Source of the DNA: Crenobacter oryzisoli
Lineage (GTDB): Bacteria > Pseudomonadota > Gammaproteobacteria > Burkholderiales > Chromobacteriaceae
Direction: 5' to 3'
Assembly: GCF_030385785.1 (NCBI RefSeq)
Contig: NZ_JAUEDK010000032.1
Span: 1 to 52,284 of the forward strand
Length of the DNA stretch: 52,284 nucleotides
The notes under the pieces are model-generated. The model did no database searches. It saw nothing but the letters and a program-made list of their open reading frames with translations, and was not told where the DNA came from. Made by a program: the position numbers and the translations under genes. The first letter of the stretch is position 1; every line of letters begins with the position of its first letter. Shown piece after piece: positions 27,576-36,510 of the stretch.

Positions 27576-28517
27576 TTAGCGCGGTTCAGCGCTCAGCACC
27601 CCGTAGCCGGCAATCCATTGGTTGATCGGGCGGTAGTAGTCCTTGCGTGCCTGGTAGGTGCCGCAGGCTGCCGCCAGCGCAGAGAAGGCGGCCACCCAAG
27701 TGCGGATTTCATGGGTCGAACGTCCTGCGGCCTTGGAAATGGCATCGACCTTGAAGTCGTCAATCTCGTCGAAGCGGCCGTGCACCAGGGTCTCGATGAA
27801 GGCCTGGTCCCACTCGGCGTTGAGGGGGGTCAGCGAGCAGTCAGTGGTGCCAAAGACCTTGCCGGCGGCGACGGTGCGCGCCTGGCGCGCGGCGCGCGCC
27901 TCCGTCGTCGGGTTTCGGCCGGCAATCAGGAAATTGGCGATCTCCTGCGGAGCGTCCGCGAGGACCGGCACCGGCGGCTCGTGCGAGAGACCACCCGAAC
28001 CGAGGATCAGCACGCGCTTGCCGAGACCGGCGATGAAGCGGCCAACCGCGTCGCCAAGCTGGCGGATACGACGGTAGGAGCAGAACGGCGGCGCAACCGA
28101 GTTGATGATCACCGGAATAACCGGATAGCGGGTCAGGCTGCCGGTCATTTCTTCCAGCACCTGGGTGCAGCCGTGATCGACCTGCAGACGGTGCGAGATC
28201 GCAACGTCGAGATCGTTATCGAGCAGGAAGCGCACCAGGTCGTTGGCTAGTTGCGACGGGATGGACAGCGGTCCGGACAGGGTCTGGTAGTCGGCGACCG
28301 ATTCGGCGGCAGTCGCAACCACGAACTGCGGCATCAGGTCGTAGAACAGCCCATTGTAGTGGTCAGGCGCGAAGACCACGATCAGTTCCGGGTCGAAGGC
28401 CTCCACCTCGGCACGTGAACGAGCGATCACCGCATCGACTTCCGCGACGATGTCGGCACCCGGGTCGTTAAGACCGCGCAACGGGGTGTGCGACAGGCAT
28501 TTGAGTTTGATGTCCAT
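27576..28517 (-). CDS. mhpB: 2,3-dihydroxyphenylpropionate 1,2-dioxygenase
   Basis: A 313-residue class III (LigB-type) extradiol dioxygenase that opens the ring of 2,3-dihydroxyphenylpropionate or dihydroxycinnamate. His115 (VDHG) and His179 (GSGGLSH) fall at the positions of the catalytic histidines in E. coli MhpB. The C-terminal KSTHEIKTW-like segment (RSTHEIRTWVAAFSA) and YYRPINQWIAGYG are characteristic. The ATG at 28517 has GAGGAG before it; the frame is open further upstream but unlike the family. It is first in the operon, with an MhpR-like operator about 160 bases upstream. Confidence 0.95.
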   Translation of the reverse strand: MDIKLKCLSHTPLRGLNDPGADIVAEVDAVIARSRAEVEAFDPELIVVFAPDHYNGLFYDLMPQFVVATAAESVADYQTLSGPLSIPSQLANDLVRFLLDNDLDVAISHRLQVDHGCTQVLEEMTGSLTRYPVIPVIINSVAPPFCSYRRIRQLGDAVGRFIAGLGKRVLILGSGGLSHEPPVPVLADAPQEIANFLIAGRNPTTEARAARQARTVAAGKVFGTTDCSLTPLNAEWDQAFIETLVHGRFDEIDDFKVDAISKAAGRSTHEIRTWVAAFSALAAACGTYQARKDYYRPINQWIAGYGVLSAEPR

Positions 28518-28666
28518 GAAAACTCCTCGTTGTTGACCGATGCTGAGACAAGCGGTCTCAACAGGGCCATGCATGCGTTGGAACGGCAGGGGTGCCCCCT
28601 CGCCTATTGGTTTTGTCAGGGTCATTCTAGGGAGGCTCAACCGGCGGCAAAAATTTATTTCCCCGA

Positions 28667-28683
28667 TGTGCACAATGTGCACT
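28667..28683. promoter_or_regulatory. MhpR-type operator upstream of mhpB
   Basis: TGTGCACAATGTGCACT has the GTGCAC half-sites of the E. coli MhpR operator in the same spacing (three bases between). It lies between the stop of the Bcr/CflA gene and mhpB, where the promoter of the mhpB operon must be. Confidence 0.6.
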
Positions 28684-28702
28684 TCATTGTTTTTAAAAGA
28701 AT

Positions 28703-29917
28703 TTATTTACTTTCGGCGCAGGCATGCGCAGCAACCGGATGAAGGCGAACCCATTGCAAGCCAAGCCATGCGCCGACACAGCACAACGCCACCACCAAGC
28801 ACATGGCTCGCGGTGTACCGTCCTGCAACATGGCTACCAGCGAGCTGGCCAGCATGCCCAACCCAAACTGGGCGGAGATGGCCAGCGCCATGGCGGCACC
28901 GGCCTGCTCGGCATGCCGCTGCAACAGACGAGCCATGGCGTTGGGGCCAATCGAGCCGGTCAGGCCAATCGGTATCAACAAGGGAAGAAATACGGAAAGC
29001 AGATGGCGCGCCCCCAGCAGCCATAGTGCACTGCCGGCCATGGCCACCAGGGCTGTTTGCCCCTGCAGCAGCTGGTCCGGCGCCACTCGCCGGCTCAAGC
29101 GCTTGTTCAGCAAGGTCAATGCGATGATGCCGGCCGTATTCAACGCGAACAGGTAGCCATAGCGTTGCGGCGACAGGCCGAAATACTGGATGTAGACGAA
29201 GGGCGAACCGGTGATATAGGCAAACATCGCACCAAACGTCAGGCCGTTGGCCAACAAATAACCGATGCTTGGCGGATCGGCGAACAGCCGCCCGTAGGCA
29301 CGGAAGGCGGCCATAAGGGTCAGATCACCACGGCGATCGGCCGGGTGCGACTCCGGCAAAAACAGCGCCACCACCAGCAGGCAGGCGGCGCCAAACAGCG
29401 CCAGCACCAGAAACAAGGCTCGCCATCCGGCATAAAGCAGTAGCCAGCTGCCCAGGATCGGCGCCAGCAACGGAGCGATCATAGTGACCAGGTGCAGCAG
29501 CGACAGCGTCTGGGCTGCCTCGTCGAGGGCGAAGACGTCGCGCACCACCGTGCGGCCCATCACCGATCCGGCTCCGCCGCCGATGGCCTGCAGCACCCTG
29601 AGCGCGATTAGCTGCTCCGCGTTGTGAGCCAAGGCGCAGGCCAGACTGGCGACCAGATATAACGCGATGCCCGACAGCAGCACCGGACGCCGGCCATAGC
29701 GATCCGACAAGGGGCCATACACCAACATGCCGAGGCATAGCCCCGCCAGAAACCCACCCACCGTGAGCTGGATCTGGCTGATCGGCGCGTTCAGCCCCTG
29801 CGCGATGGCAGGCAGGCCCGGCAGGTACATATCGATGGACAACGGCCCGAACGCGACCAACGCGCCGAGCAACACGATCAGGTAAGCGTGGGGAGGACAG
29901 GAGCGAGGGGAGCACAT
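28703..29917 (-). CDS. Bcr/CflA-family MFS drug-resistance-type transporter
   Basis: A 404-residue protein with 12 predicted helices. FGPLSIDMYLPGLPAIA in helix 1, YGPLSDRYGRRPVLLSG after helix 2 and LRVLQAIGGGAGSVMGRTVVRD in helix 4 are the Bcr/CflA (DHA1) signatures. Relatives export bicyclomycin, sulfonamides, chloramphenicol or cysteine. It lies between mhpE and the mhpB operon on the same strand, so it may export toxic aromatic intermediates or simply be a passenger. I see no good Shine-Dalgarno at 29917, so the start is less certain. Tandem hairpins separate it from mhpE. Confidence 0.88.
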   Translation of the reverse strand: MCSPRSCPPHAYLIVLLGALVAFGPLSIDMYLPGLPAIAQGLNAPISQIQLTVGGFLAGLCLGMLVYGPLSDRYGRRPVLLSGIALYLVASLACALAHNAEQLIALRVLQAIGGGAGSVMGRTVVRDVFALDEAAQTLSLLHLVTMIAPLLAPILGSWLLLYAGWRALFLVLALFGAACLLVVALFLPESHPADRRGDLTLMAAFRAYGRLFADPPSIGYLLANGLTFGAMFAYITGSPFVYIQYFGLSPQRYGYLFALNTAGIIALTLLNKRLSRRVAPDQLLQGQTALVAMAGSALWLLGARHLLSVFLPLLIPIGLTGSIGPNAMARLLQRHAEQAGAAMALAISAQFGLGMLASSLVAMLQDGTPRAMCLVVALCCVGAWLGLQWVRLHPVAAHACAESK

Positions 29918-29929
29918 GACAAAGTTCCG

Positions 29930-30020
29930 GTCGGTTAAGAAGAAGAGCCCTGCGCATGGCGGGCATGGGCAGGGCTCGGCAAAGAAACGGGAAATACGCC
30001 CCCTCAGCTGATGGGGGGCG
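29930..30020 (-). terminator. Tandem hairpins, terminator of mhpDFE
   Basis: Downstream of mhpE on its strand, a first hairpin (CGCCCC / GGGGCG, 29997-30020) is followed by a second with a perfect 9-bp stem (GAGCCCTGC / GCAGGGCTC, 29945-29977) and a TTCTTCTTAA tail. The second looks like the true intrinsic terminator. Confidence 0.55.
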
Positions 30021-30038
30021 GCACAGTGCAGATGACGC

Positions 30039-31064
30039 TTAGGCAGCCTGCTGCTTGAGCATGTCGAGCGCGACGTCGACGATCATGTCTTCCTGACCGC
30101 CAACCATGCGGCGGCGGCCCAGTTCGACCAGAATGTCGAAGGCAGACAGGCCGTACTTGGCGGCGGCGGTTTCGGCATGCCGCAGGAAGCTTGAGTAGAC
30201 GCCAGCGTAGCCGAGCGCCAGCGTTTCACGATCGACGCGCACCGGGCGCTCTTGCAGCGGGCGCACCAGATTCTCGGCAGCGTCGATCAGCTTCTTGACG
30301 TCACAGCCGTGGTTGAGCCCCATGCGGTCGACGGCGGCGATGAACACCTCGAGCGGCGCATTGCCGGCACCGGCGCCCATACCGGTCAGGCTGGCGTCGA
30401 CGCGGTCGCAGCCGTGCTCGAGCGCGACGATGCTGTTGGCCACGCCCAGACTCAGGTTATGGTGGGCGTGCATGCCGGTCTGGGTGGCCGGATCGAGCAC
30501 GTCCTTGACAGCCTTGAAGCGTTCGGCGATGTCGTACATGTTCAGCGCGCCACCCGAATCGACCACGTAGATGCACTGTGCGCCATAGCTCTCCATCTTC
30601 TTCGCCTGCTCGGCCAACCCCGTCGGGGTGGTCATGTGGCTCATCATCAGGAAGCCGACGGTATCCATACCCAGTTCGCGGGCGTATTCGATGTGCTGCC
30701 TGGAGATGTCCGCCTCGGTGCAGTGGGTGGCAACACGCACCACGCGCGCGCCGGCATCGTAGGCCGCCTTGAGATCGTGAATGGTACCGATTCCGGGCAG
30801 CAGCAGCGTGGCCACCTTGGCGTGAGTGACCACCTCGGCAACCGCTGCGATCCACTCGAGATCGGTATGGGCGCCGAAGCCGTAGTTGAAGCTCGACCCC
30901 TGCAGGCCATCGCCATGCGCCACTTCGATGCTATCCACGCGAGCCTCGTCGAGGGAGCGAGCGATAGCCACTGCCTGTTCGAGCGAATACTGGTGGCGCA
31001 CTGCATGCATGCCATCGCGCAGGGTGACGTCGGAGACGTAGATTTTCTTGCTGGTATCAAACAT
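30039..31064 (-). CDS. mhpE: 4-hydroxy-2-oxovalerate aldolase
   Basis: A 341-residue HMG-CoA-lyase-type TIM-barrel aldolase that splits 4-hydroxy-2-oxopentanoate to pyruvate and acetaldehyde. The [14 protein letters not shown] motif gives Arg16, Asp17 and His20 as the catalytic set (Arg17, Asp18, His21 in DmpG), and [13 protein letters not shown] near 200 carries the metal-binding histidines. It is the last gene of mhpDFE, 15 bases after mhpF, with which it forms a substrate-channelling complex in known systems. Confidence 0.95.
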   Translation of the reverse strand: MFDTSKKIYVSDVTLRDGMHAVRHQYSLEQAVAIARSLDEARVDSIEVAHGDGLQGSSFNYGFGAHTDLEWIAAVAEVVTHAKVATLLLPGIGTIHDLKAAYDAGARVVRVATHCTEADISRQHIEYARELGMDTVGFLMMSHMTTPTGLAEQAKKMESYGAQCIYVVDSGGALNMYDIAERFKAVKDVLDPATQTGMHAHHNLSLGVANSIVALEHGCDRVDASLTGMGAGAGNAPLEVFIAAVDRMGLNHGCDVKKLIDAAENLVRPLQERPVRVDRETLALGYAGVYSSFLRHAETAAAKYGLSAFDILVELGRRRMVGGQEDMIVDVALDMLKQQAA

Positions 31065-31079
31065 TGTGAGGTTCCCCGG

Positions 31080-32030
31080 TCAGATCGTGGCAGCGTGGGC
31101 CAGTTTCAGGCTGGCGAAGCGGTCGGCGGCGGCTAGCGCGGCGCTGGTCATGATGTCGAGGTTGCCGGCGTAGGACGGCAGGTAGTGCGCCGCGCCTTCC
31201 ACCTCGAGGAAAATCGACACCTTCAGGCCCGGCAGGCGGCCGACACCCGGTACGTTGAGCGGCTTGTCGGCCGGGAAGCGGTCGAACTGCACCTCCTGCT
31301 TGAGGCGGTAGCCCGGCACGTAGGCAGCAACGGCCTCTGCCATCTCCTTGACCGAGGCGCGAATAGCGTCCTCGTCCGCATTCAGATCGGCCAGGCAGTA
31401 AACGGTGTCACGCATCATCAGCGGCGGCTCGGCCGGATTGAGGATGATGATGGCCTTGCCCTTCTTGGCGCCACCGACTTCCTGAATCGCACGCGAGGTG
31501 GTTTCGGTGAATTCGTCGATGTTGGCGCGGGTACCTGGGCCAGCGGACTTGCTAGCAATCGAGGCGATGATCTCGGCGTAATGCACGGTTGCCACGCGCG
31601 ATACGGCCTTCACCATCGGGATGGTGGCCTGGCCACCGCAGGTGACCATATTGATGTTCGGCGAATCGAGATGGCCGTCGAGGTTAACCACCGGCACCAC
31701 GTACGGGCCGATGGCAGCCGGGGTCAGGTCGATCACCTGGATGCCGTGCTGCTGCAAAACGGCGTTGTGGCGGGCATGGGCGCCGGCCGACGTAGCGTCG
31801 AAGGCAATGCGGATGTCCTTGAAGTTGGGCAGGCGGGTGAGGCCATCGACACCTTCGGCGGTCACCGGCACGTCAAGGCGGGCTGCACGCGCCAGACCGT
31901 CCGAATTTGGGTCGATGCCGACCATGGCACCCATACAGAGGTGCTTGGACTTGCGCATTACCTTGATCATCAGGTCGGTGCCGATGTTGCCGGAGCCGAT
32001 GATGGCCACCGGGATTTTCTGTTCACTCAT
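31080..32030 (-). CDS. mhpF: Acetaldehyde dehydrogenase (acylating)
   Basis: A 316-residue enzyme that oxidises acetaldehyde to acetyl-CoA with NAD and CoA. The Rossmann motif is [13 protein letters not shown] at the N-terminus and the catalytic cysteine is Cys131 in [11 protein letters not shown]. The length matches E. coli MhpF. I chose the ATG at 32030, which follows AAGGAGGAG; the open frame upstream lies inside mhpD. It takes up acetaldehyde from MhpE. Confidence 0.95.
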   Translation of the reverse strand: MSEQKIPVAIIGSGNIGTDLMIKVMRKSKHLCMGAMVGIDPNSDGLARAARLDVPVTAEGVDGLTRLPNFKDIRIAFDATSAGAHARHNAVLQQHGIQVIDLTPAAIGPYVVPVVNLDGHLDSPNINMVTCGGQATIPMVKAVSRVATVHYAEIIASIASKSAGPGTRANIDEFTETTSRAIQEVGGAKKGKAIIILNPAEPPLMMRDTVYCLADLNADEDAIRASVKEMAEAVAAYVPGYRLKQEVQFDRFPADKPLNVPGVGRLPGLKVSIFLEVEGAAHYLPSYAGNLDIMTSAALAAADRFASLKLAHAATI

Positions 32031-32044
32031 GGATTTGCTCCTCC

Positions 32045-32848
32045 TTACTCTTTGGCGAAGGCGGCACGCACTGCGCCCAGCCCTTCTATTTCGGCGACAA
32101 AGGCATCGCCCGTTTGTACGGCCACCATCGGGCCGAGTGCGCCAGTCATCAGTACGTCGCCGGCCTTCAGCGGAGCCCCGACCTTCACCATCATGTCGGC
32201 GAGCCACACCGCCGCATTGAGCGGGTTGCCCAGACACGCAGCACCGTTACCCTGCGACACGATGTCGCCCTGGTTCTGCATACGCATGGCACAACCAGCC
32301 AGATCGAGCTGGCTCAACTTGACCGGGCGCGAGCCCAGCACGAAGAGACCGCTGGAGGCGTTGTCGGCAACGGTGTCGATAAGGCGGATGTCCCAGTTGG
32401 CAATGCGGCTGCCCACTACCTCGATCGCCGGCAGAGCGTAGGCGGTAGCGCTGATCAGGTCGGCGAAGGTGTGGCGCTCCTGTACTAGGTCGCGCTCCAG
32501 TACCAGGGCGATTTCCGCTTCGACCTTGGGCTGCAGCACACGTGACAGCGCGATTTCCTCTCCATCGCCCACAGCCATGGAGGCGAACAGCATGCCGAAA
32601 TCGGGCTGGTCCACGCCGAGTTGACGCTGTACCACCTTCGAGGTCAGACCGATCTTGCGGCCGACCAGGCGCTCTCCCCGGCCAAGGCGGCGTTCGGTAT
32701 TCTGCTGCTGGACCGCGTAGGCGGCGGCGATGGAGTCGCCCCCCTGAGCGGCAGCCAAAATATCGTCGCGCAGAGGTAGGCAAGGCGTCCCGCTGTGCTC
32801 AGCCTCGGCCAACCTTCGGGCGATCTCGATGATCTGTTCGTGGTTCAT
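32045..32848 (-). CDS. mhpD: 2-keto-4-pentenoate hydratase
   Basis: A 267-residue member of the FAH/hydratase family that adds water to 2-hydroxypenta-2,4-dienoate. Canonical stretches are [24 protein letters not shown] near 65, [11 protein letters not shown] near 105 with the metal-binding glutamates, and [13 protein letters not shown] and LTGALGPM-like motifs near the end. The start at 32848 matches E. coli MhpD; an in-frame ATG 24 codons earlier is possible but would add an arginine-rich tail. First gene of mhpDFE, with an MhpR-like site about 220 bases upstream. Confidence 0.94.
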   Translation of the reverse strand: MNHEQIIEIARRLAEAEHSGTPCLPLRDDILAAAQGGDSIAAAYAVQQQNTERRLGRGERLVGRKIGLTSKVVQRQLGVDQPDFGMLFASMAVGDGEEIALSRVLQPKVEAEIALVLERDLVQERHTFADLISATAYALPAIEVVGSRIANWDIRLIDTVADNASSGLFVLGSRPVKLSQLDLAGCAMRMQNQGDIVSQGNGAACLGNPLNAAVWLADMMVKVGAPLKAGDVLMTGALGPMVAVQTGDAFVAEIEGLGAVRAAFAKE

Positions 32849-33123
32849 GCTCGGTCTCTCTTCTGTGTCGGCACCGGGTTGGCGCTCGATACGTGTCGCG
32901 ATTCGAAGAAAACGCGCCAATGGCGTGAAATTTCGGTCAATTTTCAGTAAATGAGCAGCAAATTACGGGTTTTTGCAGAGATTTGTACTGAACCCGCTTG
33001 ACTGCTCCCTGCCGTTTTCGCCCAGTTTATGAAGCACCACTAGCAAGCGGCAAAAATAAAACCCAACTGTGCACTTAGTGCAAAATGCTGAAAATAAAGG
33101 GAGTTTCAGATTTTCGTATGGAC
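32849..33123. other. Intergenic region between mhpD and the mhpR pseudogene
   Basis: AT-rich DNA holding the mhpD promoter region and the MhpR-like site at 33068-33084. No gene is recognised. Confidence 0.5.
33068..33084. promoter_or_regulatory. MhpR-type operator upstream of mhpD
   Basis: TGTGCACTTAGTGCAAA keeps one full GTGCAC half-site and a partly degraded second one (GTGCAA), with the same spacing as the sites near 24511 and 28675. It lies between mhpD and the decayed divergent mhpR copy, the position the operator has in E. coli. Confidence 0.55.
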
Positions 33124-33437
33124 ATGAAACAGTGTGAGGCCTAGTGCATGCAGCCCGCATTTTTTGCAGGCACTCAACGCCAACGAGGACTTCATGCGGC
33201 GCAGTGAATCGGAGGGACGTACCGCCTGACTTACTAACCTTTCAGCTTGTAGCGTCATTTTGACCAGCTTTACAACGTGTACAAAATCAGCATGTTACAA
33301 AACACTAGAAGTGACATTACTAGTGAAAACCTTAGTAAGATGCGCTCACTCAGCGAGGGCTTTACTGGCGACGAATGGGCGGCGACCGCCGCCGCACCAG
33401 CGATGGGCGAACTGTTGTAGAAGGAGGTCTAGCCATA
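33124..33437 (+). pseudogene. Decayed mhpR-like IclR regulator, divergent from mhpDFE
   Basis: Three blocks match the intact regulator at 39076-39888 in order. At 33126-33186 the DNA follows the KTVRGLVRGLHLLQALNA segment with a stop and a one-base shift. At 33187-33236 DFMRRSESEGRTA matches GFVRRSESDGSYR, after deletion of the helix-turn-helix. At 33336-33437 MRSLSEGFTGDEWAATAAAPAMGELL matches its counterpart but carries stops where Gln and Trp stood. About 100 AT-rich bases are inserted between blocks two and three, and the effector domain is gone. It differs enough from the intact copy to be a paralogue rather than a recent duplicate. Confidence 0.75.
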
Positions 33438-33464
33438 AAAAGCGCCCTCCAGGTAACGGAGGGC
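33430..33464 (-). terminator. Intrinsic terminator of the hca operon
   Basis: GCCCTCC (33444-33450) and GGAGGGC (33458-33464) form a 7-bp stem. Read on the reverse strand the hairpin is followed by GCTTTTTA. It lies 44 bases past the hcaD stop. Confidence 0.65.
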
Positions 33465-33507
33465 AAAAGGAGGAGAACTCACTTGGATAATTGAGAGGGC
33501 GTGCGGG

Positions 33508-34743
33508 TCAGCACACCAGTCTGCGTAGATCCTTTGTGCTGTCTAACAAGAGCGCTCGGTCAGGCGAGGCCTGACTGGCTATCAAGGTCTTGACGCTACG
33601 CATGTCCCGCCCATTGTTGACAGTGACGGCGCCCACCACCCGGCCATCGGTCATGCCAATCAATGTAAAGCGCGAGTCGCTGAGTTGGCCGCGCACCAGC
33701 CACTCCTGGGCGACACTGGATCCGGCCAACTGGATGTTCATCCCGCACTGATCGCTCCAGAACCAGGGCACCTCGAAACTGCGCGCCACACCGGAGACCA
33801 TGGACTGAGCAGCTGCGATGGCCTGGTTCTTGGCGTTTTCCCAGGTTTCCAGCCTGACATACTGTTCAAGCGCTGGATTCCACTGGCTCGCCACGTCACC
33901 CGCGGCATAGATGGAAGGGTGGGAAGTTCGGCAGTGCTCGTTAATCAGAACGCCCTTATCCACCGCGAGCCCGGCCGCACTAGCCAATTCGGTATTCAAC
34001 TCGACCCCAATGCCGTAGATCACTGCGTCGCCGCTCAGGCACATACCGTTATCCAGCGTCAGCACGATCTCACCGTCGCCGCGCTCGGCAGAGATCAGCC
34101 CCGCACCAAGATGAAAGTGCACGCCGCGTTGCCGATGAGACTCCTGCAGATAATCGGCAACCACCAGCGGCGCGCCTCGCCCCATCAGGCGTGGCGCCTG
34201 TTCGATCACTTGCACCTGGGCGCCAAGATCAACGGCACTGGAGGCAAGCTCTAATCCAATCACACCGCCGCCAACGATCAGGATGCGTTTGCCTGGCTGC
34301 AACACCGGTTTCAGTGCTTCGGCATCATCAAGCGTGCGCAGGGTGTAAACATCCCGCTCCAGCCGGTCCAGCAACGGATAACGACGCACACGCGAACCGG
34401 TAGCTAACAGTAGTTTGTCGAAGGGAGTAACTTCACCGTTGGCCAGCACCACTTGCCGCAGCGTCAGATTCAGGTCGGTGACGCGATGCCCCAGACGTAA
34501 CTCAATCGCGTTGTCGCTATAAAAGGTATCTGGATAAATCTGGCAACGTGTGTTTGCAGGCTGCAGCAAGACGTCCTTGGAGAGTGGCGGACGCTCGTAC
34601 GGCAGGTGCGGCTCCTCGCCAATGAGAATGATGCGGCCGCTGAAACCCTGTTGACGCATCTCGGCGGCGGCAGTGGCGCCGGTTTGACCGGCACCGATAA
34701 TCACAAAAACTTCGGACGCATCTGCGCTGTACGGACGAGTCAT
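33508..34743 (-). CDS. hcaD: 3-phenylpropionate/cinnamate dioxygenase ferredoxin-NAD(+) reductase
   Basis: A 411-residue FAD-dependent reductase that feeds electrons from NADH to the ferredoxin HcaC. The FAD motif VFVIIGAGQTGATAAAEMR is at the N-terminus, the NAD motif ILIVGGGVIGLELASSA near 150, and the second FAD segment IYAAGDVASQWNP near 275. The length is close to E. coli HcaD (400). It is the last gene of hcaEFCBD, 72 bases after hcaB. Confidence 0.92.
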   Translation of the reverse strand: MTRPYSADASEVFVIIGAGQTGATAAAEMRQQGFSGRIILIGEEPHLPYERPPLSKDVLLQPANTRCQIYPDTFYSDNAIELRLGHRVTDLNLTLRQVVLANGEVTPFDKLLLATGSRVRRYPLLDRLERDVYTLRTLDDAEALKPVLQPGKRILIVGGGVIGLELASSAVDLGAQVQVIEQAPRLMGRGAPLVVADYLQESHRQRGVHFHLGAGLISAERGDGEIVLTLDNGMCLSGDAVIYGIGVELNTELASAAGLAVDKGVLINEHCRTSHPSIYAAGDVASQWNPALEQYVRLETWENAKNQAIAAAQSMVSGVARSFEVPWFWSDQCGMNIQLAGSSVAQEWLVRGQLSDSRFTLIGMTDGRVVGAVTVNNGRDMRSVKTLIASQASPDRALLLDSTKDLRRLVC

Positions 34744-34815
34744 AATGGGTGCTCCTTACTACGCCAGCAAAGGCTGGTGCCCCACCCCCTGCTCAGGGAA
34801 GGCAGGGCGGTACGC

Positions 34816-35628
34816 TTACAAAGACATTCCACCGGCCGCGTGACGAATGCCACGGATGCCCAGGCCGGCGTCAGCATTAATCATCACGCCGCTCAATGTG
34901 CGGTTGTTGGCGCGCGAGGCGAGCAGCACAAAGGGACCGGTGAAGTCGGCGGGCGATGGGAAGAACTGCAGCGGCAGGATGCTCGCAATCGCCTCTGGTG
35001 TGCGCGAATCCATGATGCGCAGATCCTGCTGCCCCAGAGAGGCTGGCCCGCGCAAGTCGCTCGCCATACCGCAGGGGCCGACACCGTTGACACGCACCTT
35101 GGGCGCCAGCTCGTATGCCAGCTCGCGGATCAGCCCAACTGCCGCATGCTTGCTGGCGGTGTAGAGCGGCCCTCCGCCCCCCGGGTACCAGGACGCATTC
35201 GACAGGCTGAAGATCATGCTGCCTTGCGTGGCGATCAGCTCCTTGGCTGCGGCCTTAGCGCCAAGCAGATAGCCTTTTACGTTAATGGCAAACAGCTCGT
35301 CGAAGCCCTGCTCGAGCTGCTCCCCGCTCAGGTCCATCAAGCTGGCAGCGTGGTCCCACACCGCAGCATTGCCGATGAAGCAATCGAGCTTGCCGAAGCG
35401 GGCGACAGTTTCTTCCACTGCACACTGGTTGTCTTCGTAGTTCGAGACATCGCCCTGTACCACGACAATGTCCTTGCCAAAGCGGGCGCGCAGCATGTCC
35501 ACCTTGGCCGGCGAGCGCTGTAGTACGCCAACGTGGGCGCCTTCTTCCAGAAAGCGCTCGACCAGTGCCAGACCCAGGCCCGAACCGCCACCAGTAATTA
35601 GGGCCACTTCACCTTGTAACCAACTCAT
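34816..35628 (-). CDS. hcaB: 3-phenylpropionate-dihydrodiol/cinnamic acid-dihydrodiol dehydrogenase
   Basis: A 270-residue short-chain dehydrogenase that rearomatises the cis-dihydrodiol made by HcaEFCD, giving 2,3-dihydroxyphenylpropionate (or dihydroxycinnamate) for MhpB. The cofactor motif is [15 protein letters not shown] near residue 10 and the catalytic YTASKHA motif is near 155. Same length as E. coli HcaB. Its ATG overlaps the hcaC stop (ATGA). Confidence 0.93.
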   Translation of the reverse strand: MSWLQGEVALITGGGSGLGLALVERFLEEGAHVGVLQRSPAKVDMLRARFGKDIVVVQGDVSNYEDNQCAVEETVARFGKLDCFIGNAAVWDHAASLMDLSGEQLEQGFDELFAINVKGYLLGAKAAAKELIATQGSMIFSLSNASWYPGGGGPLYTASKHAAVGLIRELAYELAPKVRVNGVGPCGMASDLRGPASLGQQDLRIMDSRTPEAIASILPLQFFPSPADFTGPFVLLASRANNRTLSGVMINADAGLGIRGIRHAAGGMSL

Positions 35629-35948
35629 GCTGCTACCTCTTCGGAAATTTCGACATACAGTTCATCGCCGGCCACGGCGACCGGGAAAGTGCGCAGTGGC
35701 TCGGTGGCCGGCAGGCACTGGGCGGCGCCGGTCTTGAGGCAGAAGCGCGCAGCGTGAAGTGGGCACTCCACCGTGGCGTCATCCTCGACATAGCCTTCCG
35801 ACATCGAGGCGTTGCCATGCGAGCAACGGTCAGCCACGGCGTAGAAGACACCGTCGACGTTGAACACGGCCACCGCTGGGTTAACCTCGACCTTGCGCGC
35901 CTCGCCGGAGGCCAATTCGCCGGTCTTGCAGACAAAAATGCGTTTCAT
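35625..35948 (-). CDS. hcaC: 3-phenylpropionate/cinnamate dioxygenase ferredoxin
   Basis: A 107-residue Rieske ferredoxin. The cluster ligands are Cys42, His44, Cys62 and His65 in [10 protein letters not shown] and ECPLHAARF. It carries electrons from HcaD to the terminal oxygenase HcaEF. I took the ATG at 35948, which matches E. coli HcaC (106 residues) and has GGAG upstream; another in-frame ATG lies four codons earlier. Overlaps hcaB by four bases. Confidence 0.94.
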   Translation of the reverse strand: MKRIFVCKTGELASGEARKVEVNPAVAVFNVDGVFYAVADRCSHGNASMSEGYVEDDATVECPLHAARFCLKTGAAQCLPATEPLRTFPVAVAGDELYVEISEEVAA

Positions 35949-35964
35949 ATCCCACTCCACGACT

Positions 35965-36510
35965 TCAGAAGAACACGCTCAAGTTGTGCGAGTTGACCAC
36001 CACCTGGTCGAGTGTGGTCTCGCGGCGGCACAGCACCCAGCCGAGCGGGCTGTCGGCCTTGCGTACACGGTCGAGGCGCATGCCGGCGTAGAACGTTTCG
36101 TCGCGCTCCTTCTGTGCGCGGTACAGCAGGTAGTTGAGGCGCACTTCGTATTCGCCTTCGGTGTCGGTCGGGCGTACGCGCAGGTTGGTGATCAGGTGAC
36201 GGGTGCGCGACGGCGGCTCCTCGGCCCAGGCCATGCCGGTCTCCAGGCGGGCGACGCGGCGTTCGAGGTGGAACTTGCCATCGTTGAAGATCCAGGTAGT
36301 TGGCGGCGCCACGCTCTTGCGGCGGTCACGCGTCTGTGCGTTGGTGGTGGTGCGCATCAGGTATTCGACGTCATCGCTCAGTAGGCCGAGCCAGTCACGG
36401 AATTTCCAGTCGTCCAGCAGTTCGGCTTCGATGAGCAGGAAGTGTTCGATCTCATCGCGCAACTCGCGCGCTACCATCTGGGTGTGCCGGGTGCTCGTCG
36501 GTGCATTCAT
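35965..36510 (-). CDS. hcaF: 3-phenylpropionate/cinnamate dioxygenase beta subunit
   Basis: A 181-residue small subunit of the ring-hydroxylating oxygenase. [30 protein letters not shown] near the N-terminus and the [28 protein letters not shown] region are typical of the SnoaL-like beta-subunit fold. It has a structural role in the alpha3beta3 oxygenase. The ATG overlaps the hcaE stop by four bases (ATGA), so the subunits are coupled. Confidence 0.94.
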   Translation of the reverse strand: MNAPTSTRHTQMVARELRDEIEHFLLIEAELLDDWKFRDWLGLLSDDVEYLMRTTTNAQTRDRRKSVAPPTTWIFNDGKFHLERRVARLETGMAWAEEPPSRTRHLITNLRVRPTDTEGEYEVRLNYLLYRAQKERDETFYAGMRLDRVRKADSPLGWVLCRRETTLDQVVVNSHNLSVFF

